Assembly: GCA_030632385.1 (NCBI GenBank)
Contig: DAOVUW010000019.1
Span: 1-12,526, forward strand
From: Candidatus Nanohalarchaeota archaeon
Lineage (GTDB): Archaea; EX4484-52
DNA: 12,526 bases
Direction: 5' to 3'
The translations under genes were made by a program, and so were the position numbers. The notes below the pieces were generated by a model. That model had not been told where the DNA came from. It worked only from the letters and a program-made list of their open reading frames with translations, and ran no database searches. Positions 1-6,418 of this stretch are shown piece after piece; position 1 is the first letter of the stretch; every line of letters starts with the position of its first letter.

Positions 1-1
1 C

Positions 2-199
2 AAATGCATATCTATTGAATGCAAATGCGGAGTTATTGCATCGCACAAATGCCTGCGATAGGAATGCTGTTCTGATACGGATTGCCCAACAGACAATACA
101 TGCACAGAGCATGTATGTCTAAAAAACACAATTACAGAAAATATCACAAACAACACAGGAGAACTAATAGTTTACGATTCTGTTTCAAGAGATGAAGTA
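2..199 (+). other. Cys-rich coding frame entering the window, interrupted by an in-frame TAG
   Basis: The frame of the downstream membrane protein is open backwards to 62 and, apart from one TAG at 59-61, to the window edge. Both sides of the TAG read as one cysteine-rich module: about four Cys in the 19 codons before it (including a CKC and an HKC) and five in the 19 codons after it (ECC, SDTDC, DNTC, EHVC). No ATG or GTG lies in frame between 62 and 199, so the Cys-rich stretch after the TAG has no start of its own. The simplest reading is that a longer gene with an extracellular disulfide-rich domain enters from the left. The TAG would then be a nonsense mutation, a sequence error (TAT would give Tyr), or a real end of an upstream gene. 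After the Cys-rich part comes an Asn/Thr-rich spacer with several NxT sites. Confidence 0.5.
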
Positions 200-925
200 T
201 TGAAATTAATCAGAGAAGTACAAAGAGTTATAACTACAGACAAAGAAAAAAAAAATACAACTCTTACCCAGCAAAAACTCAATGAAGCAGTCTTGCTCTT
301 TGAAGCAGAAGAATATAATAAAGCAAAAAAAATAGTGTTGGAAGCCAGAGAACTGCTTGAAAATGCACCGTTGTTGAATACTCCAAAAAAGAAGTCTTAT
401 TTGTGGATGCTAATTCCTGCTACTCTTATTGTATGTTTTGCTATTTTTGTGAGTATAGGCAAGAATAAAAATAAATGGCCAGAGATGCATAAAAAAAGGA
501 GATTATTTAAAAAAAATGAGAAATTATCGAAAATATATGAAAAAGAATCGGCAAAATACAAAGAGTTGAATACTATTTTTAAAAAAACAATTGATTTGAA
601 AAAGAAGGAGAAAAAAGAGATAGATAAAACATTTATTGAAGAGATTAAATATGAAATGAATAAACGTTTAGTTCCTGCAAAAAAGCAGCCTACTTGTGAA
701 GAAAAAATACAGGAATTAAATAAAATCATGGCACTTTTATTTAAGAAAGCCAAAAAATTAGATAAAAATGGAACTCTTTCCAAGAAAGACAAAGAAGACA
801 TACGGGAAATTACAAACCAATTAGAACTTGCCAAAGCATTAGCCGAGGCAGGATCAGATGATGCATTGCTTCAACTTATTGCAGCAGAGGAAAAAATAAA
901 AGAAAAAAATTTTATTAGAATTTAA
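200..925 (+). CDS. Single-pass membrane protein with charged helical cytoplasmic tail (5' end uncertain)
   Basis: Family not recognised. From the TTG at 200 the protein is 241 residues. It has a short helical Lys/Glu-rich stretch (about 1-62), one membrane segment (about 66-87, SYLWMLIPATLIVCFAIF), then a long very basic and acidic helical tail (about 90-241) that should be largely coiled coil. The TTG is only the first start available after a stop at 59-61. Because a Cys-rich domain reads in the same frame upstream, the real protein is probably longer, with an outside Cys-rich domain, one membrane helix and an inside helical tail. It is followed after 21 bp by the BatD-like gene on the same strand, so the two are probably co-transcribed. 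In archaea such proteins often sit at the distal end of MoxR-DUF58-VWA operons; that link is inference, since those genes are outside the window. Confidence 0.7.
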   Translation: MKLIREVQRVITTDKEKKNTTLTQQKLNEAVLLFEAEEYNKAKKIVLEARELLENAPLLNTPKKKSYLWMLIPATLIVCFAIFVSIGKNKNKWPEMHKKRRLFKKNEKLSKIYEKESAKYKELNTIFKKTIDLKKKEKKEIDKTFIEEIKYEMNKRLVPAKKQPTCEEKIQELNKIMALLFKKAKKLDKNGTLSKKDKEDIREITNQLELAKALAEAGSDDALLQLIAAEEKIKEKNFIRI

Positions 926-946
926 AATTATTGCCCATTATATTTT

Positions 947-2530
947 ATGAAAATGACAATCAAAGTGATGGTATGCCTCATTATTTTATTTAGCATCATG
1001 CCTCTTGCTTTTGCATCTCAAGTAAGTGTTGAAAAAAAACTAAACCAGACTGATTTTAAAACAGGAGAAGAAATGTATATTTTTCTCGAAATTAATAATC
1101 CCTTTGATGAAACACTGCAAATACAATTTGAAGATAAAAATATATTGTCTGATAATGGGGTGCATATTGAGTGTGCAGAATATTCCATTCCTAAAAAAAC
1201 AACAATAAGCTTGGTATATTCGCCCACAATATTATACGAAGCAGGGGAATTTAAACTTGAAAAAGCAAAAGTAACATATACCAATCCATTAACTCAAAAA
1301 CAAGAAGAGTCATTCTCCAACGAAGTTAAACTATTGGTCAAAGGAGATGCAGTTACAGGAAATATGCATCAATTAAAAAAAATATATAAATGCAATGGCA
1401 TTTCAAGAGAAAGCACATCAATTTCTTCTTCTTCGCCCCCACAACAATCTTCACAGCAAAATACAGACGCAGAGCAGACAACCCAGGAGAGCAAAGAGCA
1501 GGAAGAAAAATTAAATAAATTAAGTCAAAACAATGCTCAAACATTAAGTTCAATGAAACAGCAAATGCAGGCAGAACAAGAAGAACTAAAAAAACAAATC
1601 GATGAATTTAAGAGAAAAATAGAAGAAAGTGATTCATTTAAACAACAGGCAAATGAATTAAATCAAAAGGGATTTGAAAAAAACCAGAGCAACATTTTCC
1701 CAAAAGAACAAAACAATGCCAATTTCGGTTATGAATTTAGTGATGAAAACAATAACAAAGAATATTTATACGGTGAAGTAGAAAACAATTCTGTTTCAGT
1801 AAATAAATTTGGCAGTGAAGAAATGAAGAACGCTATTGAAAATATAGAGAAAAATAAAAAGTTCAACAGCATAGATTCCGATCTAAAAGAGCAGGGATTT
1901 GAATTAGAAAAAAAAGAATTTTCCCCAGATTTTGACAAGAAGGACATCGATTTTAATTATACTTACAAAAATAAATTGAACCAGACAAAAAACATAATCG
2001 GCAATACAACTTTAGAAGGAAAAATAAAATCAGTAAATTTAGCCGGTGAGAAAAAAGAAGATAAAAAACCGGATTATTTTTGGATATTTTTTCTATTAAT
2101 TATTATTGTCCTTTTAGCAATATATTATAGAAGGAAAAAGACAGAAAAGATTCTTCCGATCATCCAGAAACCAAAAGGAGAAAAATACAACTGGAGGGTG
2201 GATGCAGAAAAGCATTTTGATAAGTCAAAAAAATTGTTTGAAAATGGGAAACAAAAACCGGCTTGCCAAGAACTTTCGTTTGGCGTAAAATTAATGTTCA
2301 AGCACAGAAATAAAGATTTTGAAAACATTGATGAATTAAAAAAAATGACGACTTCAGACATATTGAATTCTATTAAAAACAAAAAATTCAAAACAAAAAT
2401 AAAAAAATGTCTCATAATTGTTGACTCGGTTATTTTTGCAAAACATAAAATTACAAAAGCTGAATTTGAATATTCCTTAAAACTTGCAAAAGATGTTTTT
2501 AAATCAGAAAAAGAGGGAAAAATTAATTAA
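947..2530 (+). CDS. Type I membrane protein with BatD-like layout (signal peptide, beta domain, coiled coil, TM, cytoplasmic helical domain)
   Basis: 527 residues. A signal peptide (about 1-23, ending LAFA before SQ) is followed by a beta-rich domain (about 24-130) whose pattern VSVEKKLNQTDFKTGEEMYI resembles the opening strands of BatD/oxygen-tolerance or other Ig-like archaeal surface domains. A Ser/Gln-rich stretch and a Gln/Glu/Lys coiled coil follow (about 150-240), then an Asn-rich spacer, one membrane helix (about 378-397, followed by YRRKK) and a C-terminal helical domain of about 110 residues. That last domain (KHFDKSKKLFENGKQKPACQ, then KKCLIIVDSVIFAKHK) is of the kind found at the ends of BatD/DUF4129-type proteins. 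A role in a membrane-bound MoxR/VWA-type chaperone or surface-assembly system is plausible but inferred. Start choice: ATG 947; ATG 953 is an alternative. The stop region overlaps the convergent pilin-like gene by 8 bp. Confidence 0.8.
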   Translation: MKMTIKVMVCLIILFSIMPLAFASQVSVEKKLNQTDFKTGEEMYIFLEINNPFDETLQIQFEDKNILSDNGVHIECAEYSIPKKTTISLVYSPTILYEAGEFKLEKAKVTYTNPLTQKQEESFSNEVKLLVKGDAVTGNMHQLKKIYKCNGISRESTSISSSSPPQQSSQQNTDAEQTTQESKEQEEKLNKLSQNNAQTLSSMKQQMQAEQEELKKQIDEFKRKIEESDSFKQQANELNQKGFEKNQSNIFPKEQNNANFGYEFSDENNNKEYLYGEVENNSVSVNKFGSEEMKNAIENIEKNKKFNSIDSDLKEQGFELEKKEFSPDFDKKDIDFNYTYKNKLNQTKNIIGNTTLEGKIKSVNLAGEKKEDKKPDYFWIFFLLIIIVLLAIYYRRKKTEKILPIIQKPKGEKYNWRVDAEKHFDKSKKLFENGKQKPACQELSFGVKLMFKHRNKDFENIDELKKMTTSDILNSIKNKKFKTKIKKCLIIVDSVIFAKHKITKAEFEYSLKLAKDVFKSEKEGKIN

Positions 2531-2981
2531 TTCCGTTTATTTCAATAATATTGTGTCCTGTACTGTTAGTAGAGCATACTAGCATTATTCTGGTATTAGA
2601 ACTGTCTGCATAACCAATTATTTGGTTATTTCCTGGGTAGGTCAGGTTTTTTATTTCTCCTTTTTCATTTTGTATAATTATTTCGTTATCTGTGCCTTTT
2701 ATGGCATATTTGCTTTCTGCAATTTCCGGCAGAATAATTTGCATTTTTTGGATTGTCGGAGCATAATTTATATTTTTATTATTTTCTGTTAGGGCGGAAA
2801 AGCACGAATCTATGTAATTTACAAGAATCTGGAATTGATTTTCTTTTGTGCTTTCCCAAATGTTATTAGATAATTGCCTGTAAGAAAAAGTCATTGCCGT
2901 CAATAAAGCAAGACCTATTACAAATATTATCATCAATTCAATAACAGGCACCATTGCTTTTCTTTTTTTTATTGAGTTCAT
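2523..2981 (-). CDS. Archaeal type IV pilin-like protein
   Basis: 152 residues. The N-terminus (MNSIKKRKAMVPVIELMIIF) has the layout of a class III (prepilin-peptidase) signal: a short basic segment, then a Pro/Val/Ile/Glu stretch leading directly into a hydrophobic helix (about 10-32). Glu sits about five residues after the likely cleavage point (A/M or M/V). The rest is a small extracytoplasmic domain with two Cys (about 56 and 133), possibly a disulfide, and several NxT/NxS sites. It should be a minor pilin or pseudopilin-like subunit of an archaeal pilus or secretion filament. It stands alone: no prepilin peptidase, PilB-type ATPase or platform protein is nearby. It diverges from the DUF2330-like gene and converges on the BatD-like gene. 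Confidence 0.65.
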   Translation of the reverse strand: MNSIKKRKAMVPVIELMIIFVIGLALLTAMTFSYRQLSNNIWESTKENQFQILVNYIDSCFSALTENNKNINYAPTIQKMQIILPEIAESKYAIKGTDNEIIIQNEKGEIKNLTYPGNNQIIGYADSSNTRIMLVCSTNSTGHNIIEINGIN

Positions 2982-3000
2982 ACGAGAATATTAAAAGTAT

Positions 3001-3021
3001 AATATATAATAAGTATTTAAG
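3001..3021. promoter_or_regulatory. Divergent archaeal promoter region (TATA-like elements)
   Basis: The 61 bp between the divergent starts (2981 minus, 3043 plus) contains TATTTAAG at 3014-3021, reading CTTAAATA on the other strand, and an AT-only run at 3001-3010. The first element is centred about 25 bp before ATG 3043, which predicts a leaderless transcript for the plus gene. The same element, or the AT run, lies 20-40 bp before ATG 2981 and can serve the pilin-like gene. Confidence 0.5.
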
Positions 3022-3042
3022 TTTTTACGACAAATTATTTTT

Positions 3043-4599
3043 ATGTTTCACCAAAAAAAATATAATGTATTATTATTTTTACTATTCTTTATTCTCTTTT
3101 CTTCTGTTGCTTTTTGCGATGGCGGGATGTGGAAGTACCGACCAAGCCAGCCGCAATATGTTGATTTGGCAGAAGAAACAGAACAGCTTGCATTTATATC
3201 CTATGAAAACAATTATGAAAACCTGCTTGTAAGAGTTGCAACAGATGAAGCAATTGGAGAACTGACAAATCTTATCTGGATATTGCCTGTCCCTGCATTG
3301 CCTCAAGATGTAGTAATAGGACATATAGAATCATTGAATTTGAAAGACAGATACACTTTTGGTACAGAATTATCTCAAAAAGCAAAAAGTGATATAAAAG
3401 AAAAACAATGGTGGTTTTACAATTCTCAACTCTGGCCTGCTCCTTTTTATCCATTGACAAGAACCATTATGGGATCATCAAATATCATATCTGATTCTTT
3501 AGAAAGTAAGAGTTTTGGCAGAATGGTACCAACTCAGGAGGGAATTGAAATTCATGAAACTTATGAAAAATATGGGCTTACGAGCCAGTTAATAACTGCC
3601 CAAGACAGCAATGCTCTTTATGATTTTTTATCTTCAAAAGGGTTAGATATGCCTCAGTCATCAAGACAAGTATTTAATCATTATATTGGCGATAAATTTT
3701 CTTTTGTGATTACCGAAATCACAAATAAAAGACTTTTCAGCGGTTCGGCTGCTGTTTATACTACTTTTCCTACCAACTCACTTTACTATCCTCTTGTGCT
3801 TACAAGCGTCTATGAAAGTCATAGGATTCCTACAAAAATTTATGTTGACGGATATGTGAATCCAAAAATAGATTCAATAATAGAGCAATACACTGATGTA
3901 AAGTATTATGTAGAAGGCAATGTAAAACCGGAATTTAAAAGCGATGATGATTTATTTAAAAGTGATTCTTTTGAAAAATATACTTTAATTTCTATGGATC
4001 CTCCTTCAAAATACCTGAAAAAGGATTTGATTATGAGCAAAATTCCCCCTATGTCTGTAATAGCATATAATTTCGTCTATGAGCATTTATTGATTTCCTG
4101 CGGTTTTTTATTCCTCTTATTTTCAGTTATCTCCTCTTTGATTGTTTCGATTATATTTAAAAAAGACAAAAAAACATACATCAAAGCAGGGATTTTTAAT
4201 GTATTTAGCATAATTGGATATTTTGTTGCATTGAATAAATTTAGCAAAGATGACAAAACATTCAAAGAAATAAAGACTATAGACAAGAAAGTATTTTTTA
4301 TTAATTGCATTATTTCTGCTATTGTTGGTGCTTTTTTACTTTTCGTAATAACAATGACCCTACTGGCAGGAGGACCTGGCTTTTATGATCCAATGGGATT
4401 TTTATTTCTTACATTATTCTATGTTGTTCCTGTAGCAATATTATATTCCTTATGGAAAATGCATAATGTTTCTGTAAAATTCATGGAAGAATTTGCATCA
4501 GATAAACTCAAGACAATAAAGATTGGCTCGTTTGCAGAAGTGGTTTTATTTTCTGTTATATTCATGAGTATTTGTTTGCTGTTTTTTGCAATATTGTAG
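3043..4599 (+). CDS. DUF2330-like secreted/membrane protein with five C-terminal TM segments
   Basis: 518 residues. A signal peptide (about 1-24, ending SVAFC) leads into DGGMW. The following domain (about 26-335) has hallmarks of the uncharacterised DUF2330 family: E-T-E-Q-L-A-F-I-S-Y, a strand pattern ending in WILPVPALPQDV, and a Trp/Pro-rich stretch. The C-terminal third contains about five membrane segments (near 347-370, 380-397, 417-441, 451-474 and 494-518) separated by short Lys-rich loops, so the soluble domain faces outside and is anchored by a helical bundle. No catalytic motif is evident, and the family's function is unknown. The TATA-like box ends 22 bp before the ATG, supporting this start. 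It ends 49 bp from the convergent hydrogenase gene, with no clear terminator between them. Family assignment is from remembered motif layout, moderately sure. Confidence 0.75.
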   Translation: MFHQKKYNVLLFLLFFILFSSVAFCDGGMWKYRPSQPQYVDLAEETEQLAFISYENNYENLLVRVATDEAIGELTNLIWILPVPALPQDVVIGHIESLNLKDRYTFGTELSQKAKSDIKEKQWWFYNSQLWPAPFYPLTRTIMGSSNIISDSLESKSFGRMVPTQEGIEIHETYEKYGLTSQLITAQDSNALYDFLSSKGLDMPQSSRQVFNHYIGDKFSFVITEITNKRLFSGSAAVYTTFPTNSLYYPLVLTSVYESHRIPTKIYVDGYVNPKIDSIIEQYTDVKYYVEGNVKPEFKSDDDLFKSDSFEKYTLISMDPPSKYLKKDLIMSKIPPMSVIAYNFVYEHLLISCGFLFLLFSVISSLIVSIIFKKDKKTYIKAGIFNVFSIIGYFVALNKFSKDDKTFKEIKTIDKKVFFINCIISAIVGAFLLFVITMTLLAGGPGFYDPMGFLFLTLFYVVPVAILYSLWKMHNVSVKFMEEFASDKLKTIKIGSFAEVVLFSVIFMSICLLFFAIL

Positions 4600-4648
4600 A
4601 GATGAATTGAAAAGTGTGGTTTGCTAAATATAAAAGAAATTCCAAATA

Positions 4649-6418
4649 CTATCTTTTCTTGTATTCTGTATGCAATAGTTTCTCAGCTATTTTGCTGTTT
4701 GGCAATTTAAGGAATTCATCATATAATTTTTTTATTGACGGATTTTCATGAGATTTTCTTAAAGGCAAATTGCGGTCTTCACGATAAATAGCATCAATTC
4801 TTTTTTGCCTTATTTCATTGTTTGTCGGCATAGGTTGTCCTCCTCCCCCAATGCACCCTCCCGGGCATGCCATAGCTTCAATAAAATGATATTTGCTTTT
4901 TCCTGTCTTTATTTGATCCATCAATACTTTTGCATTTGCCAGCCCATGCGCTACAGCAAAATTATATTCATTGCCCTTCATCACAATACTTCCTTCTTTT
5001 ATTCCTGTCAGCCCTCTTATCTGATTGAATTCTAAATTCGATACGCCCTTTCCTGTAACTATTTCATAAGCTGTTCGCATAGCGGCTTCCATTACACCAC
5101 CTGTTGCACCGAAAATGACACCCGCTCCACTTGATTCACCAAGAGGATTATCATACTCTGTTTCCTGCATTTGAACCAAATCAATACGTTTACTTTTCAT
5201 AAATCTTGCTGTTTCTCTTGTTGTCAATACAAAATCAACATCCCTGAATCCATATGTATTCATTTCGGGTCTCAGACATTCGAATTTTTTTGCGGTGCAC
5301 GGCATGATGCTTACCACTACTATATTTTTTGGATCAATATGAAGTTTTTTTGCATAATATGTTTTTGCTATGGCGCCGACCATTTGATGCGGTGATTTGC
5401 ACGAAGATAAATTTGGGATGAATTGAGGGTAAGACTGCTCAATATATTTGACCCAGGCAGGACAGCATGAAGTACACATAGGAACGACCCCTTTGTTTGT
5501 CGCCCGTGAAATAAATTCAGAGGCTTCTGCAACAATAGTCAAATCGGCTCCAAAATCAGTATCAAATACCTTGTCAAAACCTATTTTTTTCAGGGCAGTA
5601 ACGAGTTTTTTTGTGACAAGAGTTCCTGCAGGTAGACCAAATTCTTCCCCAATAGATGCTCTTATTGCAGGAGCTGTTTGCGCAATTACATACTTTTTTG
5701 GGTTTTGAATTGCATTTTTTACTTTTTCAATATCATCTACTTCTCTAAGTGCTCCTGAAGGACATACAAGCACGCATTGTCCACAATTGACGCAGTCTGT
5801 CTGTGCAAGAGGCTGATTGAAAAAGGTTCCAACTTTCAAATCCACCCCCCTGCCTGTATAACAAATAGCATTGACATCTTGTGTTATTTGGCATTTATTT
5901 ACACATTTTCCACACAGGATGCATTTAGAATTATCTCTAAGAATGGATGGCGAAGAATCATCCTTTGTGTTTGTTTTTTTTTCATTATCCAAATGAGTCT
6001 TTTCTTTTTTTTTAAAATCCATTCTATGATAATTCTGCTCGTTTAGTTCAATTCCGCGAGATTTTTTAGAAAACCTTACTGTATCTATATTATGTTCTTC
6101 TTTCAATTCTATCAATTGATTGTAGCGTCCATTATGGTTTGTTTTGTGTCTTGATAAAAGAAGCTCTATATTCATTTTTCTCAATTGCATCACTTTTTGA
6201 GTATCTGTTTTAACAATCATGTTTGGAGCAACTTTAGTATTGCAAGTGCTTATCAATTTGCCATTAACTTCGCAAATACACATCCTGCAATTTCCCTCCG
6301 GCGACAAATCCGAATCATTGCATAGATGCGGGATAAAAATGCCGTTTCTTATTGCAACATCCAATATTGTCTCATCCAGTAATGACTCAATGTTTTTTCC
6401 GTTTATTTTTATTTGCAT
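4649..6418 (-). CDS. hydA: [FeFe]-hydrogenase catalytic subunit HydA, lacking the His-Cys3 cluster cysteines
   Basis: 589 residues, catalysing reversible 2H+ + 2e- to H2 in the cytoplasm. Seen in order: a plant-type [2Fe-2S] domain with C33, C44, C47, C59; a NuoG-like segment that keeps H91 but has H95, R98 and E104 where the family's H-x3-C-x2-C-x5-C cluster has cysteines; a charged low-complexity linker (about 118-160); two [4Fe-4S] motifs (C166/169/172/176 and C209/212/215/219); then the H-cluster domain. The H-cluster shows L1 TSCCPAW (C318 proton relay, C319 ligand), L2 MPCTAKKFE (C374, K377), and L3 MACPGGCIGGGGQP (M516, C518, C522). The short C-terminal domain with SHENP is present, and there is no C-terminal [2Fe-2S] extension. 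All residues needed for the active site are intact, so activity is expected if maturases exist elsewhere. The start ATG at 6418 lies inside the upstream diaphorase gene (10-bp overlap), implying translational coupling. [FeFe]-hydrogenases are typically bacterial/eukaryotic but are known in some archaea. Confidence 0.96.
   Translation of the reverse strand: MQIKINGKNIESLLDETILDVAIRNGIFIPHLCNDSDLSPEGNCRMCICEVNGKLISTCNTKVAPNMIVKTDTQKVMQLRKMNIELLLSRHKTNHNGRYNQLIELKEEHNIDTVRFSKKSRGIELNEQNYHRMDFKKKEKTHLDNEKKTNTKDDSSPSILRDNSKCILCGKCVNKCQITQDVNAICYTGRGVDLKVGTFFNQPLAQTDCVNCGQCVLVCPSGALREVDDIEKVKNAIQNPKKYVIAQTAPAIRASIGEEFGLPAGTLVTKKLVTALKKIGFDKVFDTDFGADLTIVAEASEFISRATNKGVVPMCTSCCPAWVKYIEQSYPQFIPNLSSCKSPHQMVGAIAKTYYAKKLHIDPKNIVVVSIMPCTAKKFECLRPEMNTYGFRDVDFVLTTRETARFMKSKRIDLVQMQETEYDNPLGESSGAGVIFGATGGVMEAAMRTAYEIVTGKGVSNLEFNQIRGLTGIKEGSIVMKGNEYNFAVAHGLANAKVLMDQIKTGKSKYHFIEAMACPGGCIGGGGQPMPTNNEIRQKRIDAIYREDRNLPLRKSHENPSIKKLYDEFLKLPNSKIAEKLLHTEYKKR

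Noticed and set aside
59..61. TAG as a sense codon (pyrrolysine or other recoding)
   Set aside because: TAG terminates at least three clear genes in this window at natural protein ends, followed by non-coding sequence. Recoding across the genome is therefore not supported by this single case.
4600..4648. Terminator between the convergent DUF2330-like gene and hydA
   Set aside because: Only a weak T-rich stretch on the minus strand is present, and there is no stable stem.
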